Shown here: positions 1-5,289 of the stretch, one piece after another | Numbering within the stretch: the first letter of the stretch is position 1 | Layout: each line of letters starts with the position of its first letter | NCBI GenBank assembly: GCA_041180805.1 | Contig: JBEGQX010000181.1 | Location: forward strand, 1-6,673 | Length of the DNA stretch: 6,673 nt | From: JBEGQX01 sp041180805 | Lineage (GTDB): Bacteria; Planctomycetota; Planctomycetia; Gemmatales; Gemmataceae | Reading direction: 5' to 3' | The notes under the pieces: model-generated | The model's input: the letters and a program-made list of their open reading frames with translations, nothing else | Told to the model about the DNA's origin: nothing | Databases searched by the model: none | Made by a program: the position numbers and the translations under genes

Positions 1-2
1 AT

Positions 3-305
3 GAGGATCGATACATGAAATCTGCCGGGATGGCCCGGGATGCTGCTCTTTGGGCGGCAGAAAGAAAGGCCTTCGCCGTTGGGGCGGATAATATGTCATG
101 GGAACCGAACAATGCGTTCGACCCGGAATTGGGGACTTTGCCATGCCATCTTGAATTACTGGCAAGGCGTGGAATCTACATCATTGAAAACCTGAAGTTG
201 GATGAGCTTGCCCGGGATGGAGTGAGGAAATTCCTGTTTATCTGTCTGCCATTAAAGCTGATGGGTGCCACCGGTTCCCCTGTCAGGCCGGTTGCCATGG
301 TTTGA
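3..305 (+). CDS. Cyclase / kynurenine formamidase family protein, C-terminal part (5' end outside window)
   Basis: The reading frame is open from the window's first bases, with Glu-Asp-Arg-Tyr ahead of the first ATG at 15, so the gene very likely starts upstream and about 100 C-terminal residues are visible. Counting from the ATG at 15, the pattern 'AVGADNMSWE' (21-30), 'CHLELLARRGIYIIENL' (44-60) and the tail 'FLFICLPLKLMGATGSPVRPVAMV' match the C-terminal half of the cyclase family (Pfam PF04199 type), which includes metal-dependent kynurenine formamidase KynB. H45 and E58 lie where that family places its late His and Glu active-site residues; the N-terminal HxGTHxDxPxH metal motif would be upstream and cannot be seen. 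The family hydrolyses N-formylkynurenine or related amides and lactones, and many bacterial members have no known substrate, so I give no gene symbol. The next gene starts 49 nt downstream with no terminator between them, so co-transcription is possible. Confidence 0.85.
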   Translation, partial: EDRYMKSAGMARDAALWAAERKAFAVGADNMSWEPNNAFDPELGTLPCHLELLARRGIYIIENLKLDELARDGVRKFLFICLPLKLMGATGSPVRPVAMV

Positions 306-354
306 ATTTTGTAGACTACCATAAGAATGCAAGCCAAAAGGAATAACCCAAATC

Positions 355-672
355 ATGAGCAAACAGAATCGCAGGGAACAAATTCAGGAAATGCTTAAGG
401 ACGAACCGAATGATGCATTTCTACTGTACGGTCTGGCTATGGAATACCTGAGTGAGAACGATGAAAAACAGGCGGAAAAGGTATTTACCGATCTAATTCA
501 GCGTAATCCTGAATATCCGCCCGGATATTTGCAATTGGGTCAACTGCAAGCCCGATTAGGCAAGGAAGAACAGGCCCGTTTGACCTATCAATCGGGCATC
601 GCCGTGGCCCGCAAGGTGGGGGATGCGCATGCCGCTGGGGAAATGGAAAATTTCCTCAACCTTCTCGATTAA
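355..672 (+). CDS. Small tetratricopeptide repeat (TPR) protein
   Basis: A 105-residue soluble protein without signal peptide or membrane segment. Two TPR units can be read: about residues 18-51 (PNDAFLLYGLAMEYL, then KQAEKVFTDLIQRNP) and 52-85 (PEYPPGYLQLGQLQARLG, then EQARLTYQSGIAVA). A final amphipathic helix (about 90-104) probably caps the array. The G/A/Y/P spacing is typical of TPRs, which form helix-turn-helix scaffolds for protein binding. Two repeats plus a cap is a minimal array, so it is probably a small adaptor, but no partner can be named. The ATG at 355 follows AAAAGGAA (336-343); the spacing of about 12 nt is a little long, but the next in-frame ATG (residue 13) would cut the N-terminal helix. 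It lies 49 nt after the cyclase-family gene and may share its transcript. Confidence 0.85.
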   Translation: MSKQNRREQIQEMLKDEPNDAFLLYGLAMEYLSENDEKQAEKVFTDLIQRNPEYPPGYLQLGQLQARLGKEEQARLTYQSGIAVARKVGDAHAAGEMENFLNLLD

Positions 673-680
673 TATGTGGT

Positions 681-686
681 TATAAT
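681..686 (+). promoter_or_regulatory. Candidate -10 element (TATAAT) upstream of the secreted-protein gene
   Basis: A perfect TATAAT lies 48 nt before the ATG at 735, in the 62-nt gap after the TPR gene. No good -35 hexamer sits 16-18 nt upstream; that stretch is the end of the TPR coding sequence and reads AACCTT or CAACCT. There is also no exact extended -10 TG. It is therefore a plausible but unproven start point for a separate transcript of the 735-1289 gene. Confidence 0.3.
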
Positions 687-734
687 TTTTGTGAAGTTGG
701 ATTTGGTTTCCCAAACAGAGTCTGGAGAATTCGC

Positions 735-1289
735 ATGATCAGAATATTTCCAAGAGCCCTGGCAACCATGTTGGCCAGTGCCGTATTTGCCTTCAGTGTT
801 GCCGCACAGGAAAAGACAGGTGGCATTACCATTGATGGGAAGAAATCTCCCATACCAGCGGAATGGAAGGAAGAAGCCCCCACCAACCGTATGCGTTATG
901 CCCAGTTTGTGCTTCCCAAAGTTGCTGGTGACACTCGCGATGCTGAAATAGTAATTTTCAAGGGATTGGGTGGTTCCGCCCAGGCGAATATCGATCGCTG
1001 GAAGGATCAATTCAAAGGCCCCGACGGTGGCAAGATTGGCAATAACGCCAAGGTCACCGAAATTAAAGTGGCTGGCAAACCAGCCCTTTACCTGGACATG
1101 AAAGGCTCCTATCTTTTCAAGTCCGCACCATTTGATCCAAACGCCAAGGCAGAATTGCTTGAAAATTACCGCATGCTGGCCACTCATGTGGATGCGGAGT
1201 CCATCTACCACATTCGCCTGACAGGCCCTGACAAAACTGTCCAGAAATACCGTGAAGGCTTCGAAAAGTGGCTTGCTAATTTCAAATAA
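735..1289 (+). CDS. Secreted protein of unknown function (184 aa)
   Basis: The N-terminus (M-I-R..R, then a hydrophobic stretch at about 8-22, then SVAAQE) is a typical Sec signal peptide with probable cleavage near A24/Q25. The start is well supported by GGAGAA at 724-729, five nt before the ATG. The mature part of about 160 residues has no membrane helix and no cysteine. Recognisable blocks are 'SPIPAEWKEEAP' (38-49), 'NRMRYAQFVLP' (51-61), an acidic 'DAEIVIFKGLGG' strand (69-80), 'NIDRWKDQF' (85-93) and a C-terminal 'YHIRLTGP..TV..YREGFEKWL' segment. It resembles small exported proteins I associate with planctomycetes, but I know no characterised member, no catalytic motif stands out, and I assign no function. 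The alternating strands with a final amphipathic helix suggest a compact alpha/beta fold; this is inference. It is bounded downstream by the hairpin at 1318-1354 and is probably monocistronic. Confidence 0.85.
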   Translation: MIRIFPRALATMLASAVFAFSVAAQEKTGGITIDGKKSPIPAEWKEEAPTNRMRYAQFVLPKVAGDTRDAEIVIFKGLGGSAQANIDRWKDQFKGPDGGKIGNNAKVTEIKVAGKPALYLDMKGSYLFKSAPFDPNAKAELLENYRMLATHVDAESIYHIRLTGPDKTVQKYREGFEKWLANFK

Positions 1290-1317
1290 GCAATACGCTT
1301 TCTTGATGGACGATTTC

Positions 1318-1354
1318 AGGAGCGGCCAGTTGCAAAACGGTCGCTCTTTCTTTT
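1318..1354 (+). terminator. Intrinsic-terminator-like hairpin between the secreted-protein gene and queA
   Basis: GAGCGGCC (1320-1327) pairs with GGTCGCTC (1339-1346) over 8 bp with one G-U wobble, extended outward by G1319-U1347 and A1318-U1348. Inside the loop, after one bulged A (1328), GTT (1329-1331) pairs with AAC (1336-1338) and closes a GCAA tetraloop of the GNRA type. TTTCTTTT (1347-1354) follows directly. This has the form of a rho-independent terminator for the gene ending at 1289. It ends only 15 nt before the queA start codon, so it may instead, or also, act as an attenuator in the queA leader. A competing pairing is described in the findings. Confidence 0.75.
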
Positions 1355-1356
1355 GC

Positions 1357-1360
1357 AGGG
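1357..1360 (+). promoter_or_regulatory. Ribosome binding site supporting the TTG start of queA
   Basis: AGGG at 1357-1360 lies 9 nt before the TTG at 1370. Scanning the same frame back to about 1300 shows no ATG or GTG that would suit; nearby ATGs are in other frames. Translation from this TTG gives an N-terminus (MSDIFFEYELPTELIAQHP) that aligns directly with the start of known QueA proteins. The TTG start is therefore well supported, although the Shine-Dalgarno match is short. Confidence 0.6.
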
Positions 1361-1369
1361 TTCCTTAAA

Positions 1370-2401
1370 TTGTCAGATATATTTTTTGAATACGAGCTTC
1401 CAACCGAATTAATTGCCCAGCACCCGGCGCAACAAAGGGAAGATTCACGACTGATGGTGGTGAATCGAAAAACCCAATCCATCCAACACAGGTACTTTCG
1501 TGACCTTCCAGACTATGTACAGGCCCATGATCTTCTGGTTTTGAATAATACACGCGTGGTTAAAGCCCGTTTATTGGGTACACGAAAAGCCACCGGTGGC
1601 AAATGGGAAGGCCTTTACCTACACACCCTGCCCGATGGCCGTTGGGAAATCATGAGCCACACCCGCGGTTGGATTCAACCTGGAGAGACAGTTTGCGTTG
1701 GGGATGGGTCGCTGGAACTTGCCATGGAGGAAAAGACCCCTTCAAAGAACTGGTTGGTTCGTCCAAATAAAATCGGTACCGCAATGGAGTTACTGCAGAT
1801 TCATGGCCATGTGCCGCTACCACCTTATATTCGCAAGGGAAGAGCTGAAGAGGCTGATCTGGAAAGATATCAGACCGTTTTCGCGCAAAGCCCGGGTGCA
1901 GTCGCAGCTCCAACTGCAGGGCTGCACTTCACTCCTGAATTATTCCAAAGATTGGAAAGCCAGGGTATTCGGAAAGCTTTTGTAACACTTCATGTGGGGC
2001 CTGGCACATTCAAGCCTTTGCCAGAATCCCTTCCAGAGGTTTACAACGTGGATCCGGAATTTGGAATACTGCCGGGTGAAACCCTGACGGCTATTCGAGA
2101 GTGCAAGCAGAACCAAGGCAGATTGGTAAGCGTTGGAACCACCTCCACCCGATTATTAGAAACCGCCGCCAGGGCTAATCTGAATCAACCCTGGCAGGGA
2201 TGGGCCGATCTTACCATTCGCCCACCGTTCAAATTTGAGCAAGTGGAAATACTGATCACCAACTTTCACCTTCCCCGCTCCACTTTGCTTTTACTGGTTG
2301 GCGCGTTTGCCGGTGACAACCTGATACGTCTGGCTTATGATGAGGCGATTAAGAACCAATACCGATTTTTCAGCTATGGCGACGCCATGCTGATTCTCTA
2401 A
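1370..2401 (+). CDS. queA: S-adenosylmethionine:tRNA ribosyltransferase-isomerase QueA
   Basis: QueA transfers and isomerises the ribosyl group of S-adenosylmethionine onto 7-aminomethyl-7-deazaguanine at position 34 of GUN-anticodon tRNAs, giving epoxyqueuosine, the penultimate step of queuosine synthesis, in the cytoplasm. The 343 residues cover the full family length (about 340-356). Conserved blocks: FEYELPTELIAQHP near the start, LLVLNNTRVVKARL, HGHVPLPPYI (145-154), ERYQTVFA, PGAVAAPTAGLHFT (175-188), HVGPGTFKP (208-216), GTTSTRLLE (256-264), TNFHLPRSTLLLLV (297-310) and RFFSYGDAMLIL at the C-terminus. One oddity is that the usual HxMHxE block after GTFxP reads YNVDPE (225-230), with both His replaced. 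Translation starts at TTG. The rhodanese gene follows after 18 nt and is probably co-transcribed. No other queuosine genes are in the window. Identity is secure; full activity is less certain because of the changed motif. Confidence 0.96.
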   Translation: MSDIFFEYELPTELIAQHPAQQREDSRLMVVNRKTQSIQHRYFRDLPDYVQAHDLLVLNNTRVVKARLLGTRKATGGKWEGLYLHTLPDGRWEIMSHTRGWIQPGETVCVGDGSLELAMEEKTPSKNWLVRPNKIGTAMELLQIHGHVPLPPYIRKGRAEEADLERYQTVFAQSPGAVAAPTAGLHFTPELFQRLESQGIRKAFVTLHVGPGTFKPLPESLPEVYNVDPEFGILPGETLTAIRECKQNQGRLVSVGTTSTRLLETAARANLNQPWQGWADLTIRPPFKFEQVEILITNFHLPRSTLLLLVGAFAGDNLIRLAYDEAIKNQYRFFSYGDAMLIL

Positions 2402-2419
2402 ACAGGAAGGTCAACAACC

Positions 2420-2800
2420 ATGAGGAAGTTCATTGTCACAGGATTGTGTCTTGCCATCACGGCAATCAGCTTTGCAGCAGACTATACGAAGGATTCCCCC
2501 GAAGTGATAAAGATCAAAATTGCAAATGGACAGGCAGTATTATTGGATGTGCGGGAAAAGAACGAGTGGGATGAATCACACATCAGCAACGCAAAGTGGC
2601 TGCCCTTAAGCAAAATTTCCAAAGGTGCAACCAAGCAAGATATCGAAGCTGTTGTGGGTTCTGGCAAACCGGTCTACATCCATTGCAAGTCAGGTATCCG
2701 TTGCATGAAGGCTGCTGAATCTTTGGAAAAGCTTGGCATCAAGGCCGAGGCCATTAATGGTTCATTTGCCGAGCTGAAAAAGACTTTTGACACCAAATAG
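2420..2800 (+). CDS. Exported single-domain rhodanese-like protein
   Basis: A 126-residue protein with an N-terminal Sec signal (R2-K3, hydrophobic 4-18, probable cleavage after A19-A20, before DYTKDS), so it should act outside the cytoplasm. The rest is one rhodanese domain: LLDVREKNEWDESHI (41-55, the DVRE/H-I signature), YIHCKSGIRC (86-95) with active-site C89 in the loop CKSGIR, and the C-terminal GSFAELKKTF helix that replaces the common 'GG' motif. Rhodaneses carry persulfide sulfur on the loop cysteine; the partner of exported forms is generally unknown. A second cysteine, C95, directly follows the loop arginine where Ser is frequent. AGGAAGG (2404-2410) is a strong ribosome binding site 9 nt before the ATG. 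The gene lies 18 nt after queA, but its predicted location argues against a shared pathway. Confidence 0.9.
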   Translation: MRKFIVTGLCLAITAISFAADYTKDSPEVIKIKIANGQAVLLDVREKNEWDESHISNAKWLPLSKISKGATKQDIEAVVGSGKPVYIHCKSGIRCMKAAESLEKLGIKAEAINGSFAELKKTFDTK

Positions 2801-2854
2801 AAGCTTTTTCCTGATAACCATCCAACTACCTTCACTCTCTACTTAAGGAACATC

Positions 2855-4093
2855 ATGAAAAAACCATTCGTCGCCCTGGCGCTACTTTTAGGCCTCTCTT
2901 TTTTCCTTCAAGCCGCGGAACCCGCCAAGGATTTCTTCTTCCAACCCAAGGACCGGATCATTTTCCTTGGTGACAGCATCACTGAACAATACCAGTACAG
3001 CAATGCCATTGAGGTTTACCTGACCAATCGTTTTCCAGGCGCTGATTTCTTCTTCCTGAATGCTGGCATCGGTGGGGACACAGCCAACGGCGGTGCCAAC
3101 CGATTCAAAAGCCACATTCTGGATGAAAAGCCCAACAAGGTAACCATCAACTTTGGCATGAATGATGGCGGGTATGGGAAATTCAATCCCCAGTCCAACA
3201 AGTTGTTTGTCGAGAAGACAACCGCCATGCTGGAAATGGCAAAGAAGGCTGGCGTTCAGGTGGCACTTCTTTCGCCCAACGCAGTGGACCCCCGCAACAA
3301 GACCAATGGTGCTGAATATGTGGAAACACAAAAGCAGTTCTATGCACCGCTTAAAGATGTTGCGGAAAAGTTTGGCTATCCCTTTGTGGATCAGTATGCC
3401 ATCACCCGAGCCGCCCAGGACAAAATGCTGCAGGATGACCCCAAGGCCGAAAAGGCAAAACCCTACTATGATGGCTTTCATACCTCGCCTCCGGGTGGAA
3501 TGTTGATGGCACATGCGATTCTTACCGGGCTTAAAGCCCCCGCTTTGGTTAGCGATGTGGCGATTGACGCATCAAACAAAAAAGCAGAGACCAAGAATTG
3601 CTCGGTAAAAGTCAACAGTTCCGAAAGCCTGACTTTTGAACGCACAGATGATGCCTTGCCCTGGCCTGTTCAAAAGGATTGGCTGCCCATGCTTCCTTAC
3701 ACCAACGAACTTAAAGACCTGAACTGGTACGGCCTGAAGGTTACCGGCCTTAAGGATGGGAAATACGCAGTTAAGATTGATGGAGTGGAAGTAGCCAAGT
3801 ACACCTCGGAGGAGTTATCCAAAGGCGTGAATTTGGGCAACCTGACCTCTGGCCCCATTTGGGATCATGCGGACAAAGTTTACAAAGCGATTGAAGCTAA
3901 AAACAAAATAGTACATGGCAGATTTCGTGGTGTAATTCTTGCCCAGGTTCCTGACTGGCTTGCCGATGTGGCCAAGGAACGCAAGGCAACAGAATTGGAA
4001 AAACGCATGGCACAGATCATTGAAGCCCAGAAAAAAGTTCATGAGCTGGCAAAACCCAAGCCACATAAATGGGAAGTTGTGGCCGTCCAATAA
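2855..4093 (+). CDS. Exported SGNH/GDSL-family hydrolase with C-terminal extension
   Basis: This 412-residue protein starts with a Sec signal (KK, hydrophobic 5-18, cleavage near A20/A21). The SGNH hydrolase domain spans about residues 33-225: block I IIFLGDSIT with nucleophile S41, block II LNAGIGGDT (68-76) with the oxyanion glycine, block III FGMND with N103, and block V DGFH with D206 and H209. All four hallmark residues are present, so an active serine esterase, perhaps a carbohydrate deacetylase or other esterase, is expected outside the cytoplasm. Residues from about 230 to 412 are an extension: a strand-rich part ('GLKVTGLKDGKYAVKIDG' at about 318-335), then a charged helical C-terminus (about 370-402) rich in K and E. 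Similar extended SGNH proteins occur in Planctomycetes and Verrucomicrobia; the role of the extension is unknown to me. TAAGGA (2844-2849) precedes the ATG by 5 nt. It follows the rhodanese by 54 nt and ends before a terminator. Confidence 0.92.
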   Translation: MKKPFVALALLLGLSFFLQAAEPAKDFFFQPKDRIIFLGDSITEQYQYSNAIEVYLTNRFPGADFFFLNAGIGGDTANGGANRFKSHILDEKPNKVTINFGMNDGGYGKFNPQSNKLFVEKTTAMLEMAKKAGVQVALLSPNAVDPRNKTNGAEYVETQKQFYAPLKDVAEKFGYPFVDQYAITRAAQDKMLQDDPKAEKAKPYYDGFHTSPPGGMLMAHAILTGLKAPALVSDVAIDASNKKAETKNCSVKVNSSESLTFERTDDALPWPVQKDWLPMLPYTNELKDLNWYGLKVTGLKDGKYAVKIDGVEVAKYTSEELSKGVNLGNLTSGPIWDHADKVYKAIEAKNKIVHGRFRGVILAQVPDWLADVAKERKATELEKRMAQIIEAQKKVHELAKPKPHKWEVVAVQ

Positions 4094-4120
4094 CCAACCC
4101 CAGCCATCGTTCAAACATTT

Positions 4121-4157
4121 TCAGCCGGGTGCTTTAACCCGGCTGATTTGCTTTTGG
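4121..4157 (+). terminator. Rho-independent terminator after the SGNH hydrolase gene
   Basis: CAGCCGGGT (4122-4130) and ACCCGGCTG (4137-4145) form a perfect 9-bp GC-rich stem with a 6-nt loop, GCTTTA; T4121-A4146 can add a tenth pair. The downstream strand is T-rich (TTTGCTTTT, 4147-4155), though interrupted. It lies 27 nt after the stop codon at 4093 and separates the queA-rhodanese-SGNH group from the oxidoreductase pair. The stem also reads as a hairpin on the other strand, but no minus-strand gene needs it here. Confidence 0.8.
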
Positions 4158-4232
4158 GGGGCGCACCTTATTGTGGTACATTCAAATCATCCTACCTGAT
4201 CGATTTTTAACCATCCCGGAGAATTCAACATC

Positions 4233-5246
4233 ATGAAAAAGATTATCGCTTCGCTGGTAGCTTTGGCTTTTGTGGCATCTATCACAAGCAACCAGGCATT
4301 GGCGCAGTCGGATGCACCCATTAAAGCTGGAATGATCGGGTTGGATACTTCCCATGTTCCCGCCTTTGCAAAGCTTTTTAATGGCCCCAAGGCCACGGGC
4401 GACCTGGCCGGAATCAAGATTGTCGCGGGCTATCCAGGAGGGACTGACTTTGCCCCCAGCAAGACCAGGGTGGAAAAATTCACCGCGGATCTTAAAGGCA
4501 TGGGCATAGAGATTGTGGATTCCATCCCCAAGCTTCTTGAAAAGGTGGATGTGGTACTTCTGGAAAGTGTGGATGGCAGAATCCACCTTCAGGAGGCAAT
4601 TCCGGTAATCAAAGCTGGTAAGCCCTTATTTATTGACAAGCCAGCAGCAGGATCACTTGCCGATGTCATCGCCATCTATGATCTGGCAAAACAGCATAAG
4701 GTTCCCTGCTTTTCATGCTCATCGGTGCGCTTTGGCGCCGGCTTGCAGGAACTGAAAAAGAACACCACGCTGGGAGAGATAGCCGGGGCGGAAACCTGGG
4801 GCCCATGCTCCTACCAGGAAGGCACCCCTGATCTGTTTTTCTATGGTGTGCATGGCGTGGAGTCGCTTTTCACGCTGATGGGCACCGGGGTGGAGTCTGT
4901 TTCCAGAATCCAGGCCACGGATGCGGATGTGGTGGTGGGCGTTTGGAAGAACGGCCGGGTGGGCACTTATCGCGGTTTGCGCAGAGGCAAATCGGAATTT
5001 GGCGCTGTTGCATTTGGCGCCAAGGCGATTGTTCCCATGACCAAGGGAGATGGTTATGAACCTCTTTGCCGCGAGATTGCCAAGTTTTTCAAAACGAAGG
5101 TTCCTCCGGTGAGTGCCGAGGAAACCATTGAAATCTTCGCCTTCATGGAAGGTGCCGATGAAAGCAAAAAGCAGGGTGGTAAACCTGTTGCCATCAAGGA
5201 TTTGATTGCCTCAGCAAGGGCGCAAGCCGCTTCTAAAACAAAGTAA
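4233..5246 (+). CDS. Exported Gfo/Idh/MocA-like oxidoreductase, 'GLDTSH' subfamily
   Basis: This 337-residue protein begins with a Sec-type signal (MKKIIAS, hydrophobic to about 17, NQALAQ with cleavage near A24) and no twin arginine. The N-terminal Rossmann-like part starts at IKAGMIGLDTSHVPAF (30-45). Aligned on the usual GxGxxG, G36 is kept while the second and third glycines are D38 and H41. The family's EKP motif appears as FIDKPAAGS with D135-K136-P137, the Lys being the usual catalytic residue. The C-terminal sheet contains FFYGVHGVESLF with H207. I recall 'IGLDTSH...FIDKP...SS.RF' as a recurrent subfamily in Planctomycetes and Verrucomicrobia, so the loop is probably a subfamily trait and not decay. 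Members act on sugars, inositols and similar polyols with NAD(P), but the substrate here is unknown and cofactor use is doubtful. GGAGAA (4218-4223) supports the ATG. The next gene starts 43 nt later, probably in one operon. Confidence 0.88.
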   Translation: MKKIIASLVALAFVASITSNQALAQSDAPIKAGMIGLDTSHVPAFAKLFNGPKATGDLAGIKIVAGYPGGTDFAPSKTRVEKFTADLKGMGIEIVDSIPKLLEKVDVVLLESVDGRIHLQEAIPVIKAGKPLFIDKPAAGSLADVIAIYDLAKQHKVPCFSCSSVRFGAGLQELKKNTTLGEIAGAETWGPCSYQEGTPDLFFYGVHGVESLFTLMGTGVESVSRIQATDADVVVGVWKNGRVGTYRGLRRGKSEFGAVAFGAKAIVPMTKGDGYEPLCREIAKFFKTKVPPVSAEETIEIFAFMEGADESKKQGGKPVAIKDLIASARAQAASKTK

Positions 5247-5289
5247 ATTATTTGATCCCCACCCAACTTACCAGAACAAGGTGTATGCC

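Noticed and set aside
669..1211. Minus-strand open frame of 180 codons opposite the secreted-protein gene
   Set aside because: It overlaps almost all of a gene with a good signal peptide and ribosome site; its translation looks like a codon-usage shadow with no domain.
1273..1299. Candidate promoter TTGCTA-15 nt-TACGCT ahead of the queA hairpin
   Set aside because: The spacing is short and the hexamers are poor; not enough to claim a queA promoter.
1318..1372. preQ1 riboswitch in front of queA
   Set aside because: The position is suggestive, but the stem is longer than in preQ1-I and the A-rich tail is missing. Only the general hairpin and alternative pairing are reported.
2776..2810. Possible terminator GAAAAAG...CTTTTTC at the end of the rhodanese gene
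   Set aside because: The stem is only 7 bp and almost all A-T, it overlaps the coding end, and its T-tract is used up in the stem. It is too weak to call, so read-through into the SGNH gene is assumed.
2888..3514. Minus-strand open frame of 208 codons opposite the SGNH hydrolase
   Set aside because: The plus strand encodes all four SGNH blocks in this stretch; the antisense translation shows no motif.
3527..3539. Inverted repeat GGGCTT-A-AAGCCC
   Set aside because: It lies within the SGNH coding sequence, has a single-base centre that cannot form a proper loop, and is not repeated elsewhere as a site.
4154..4182. Candidate promoter TTGGGG-17 nt-TACATT before the first oxidoreductase gene
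   Set aside because: Matches to the consensus are weak (3 of 6 and 4 of 6), and the -35 overlaps the terminator's tail. A promoter is expected in 4146-4217, but I cannot place it.
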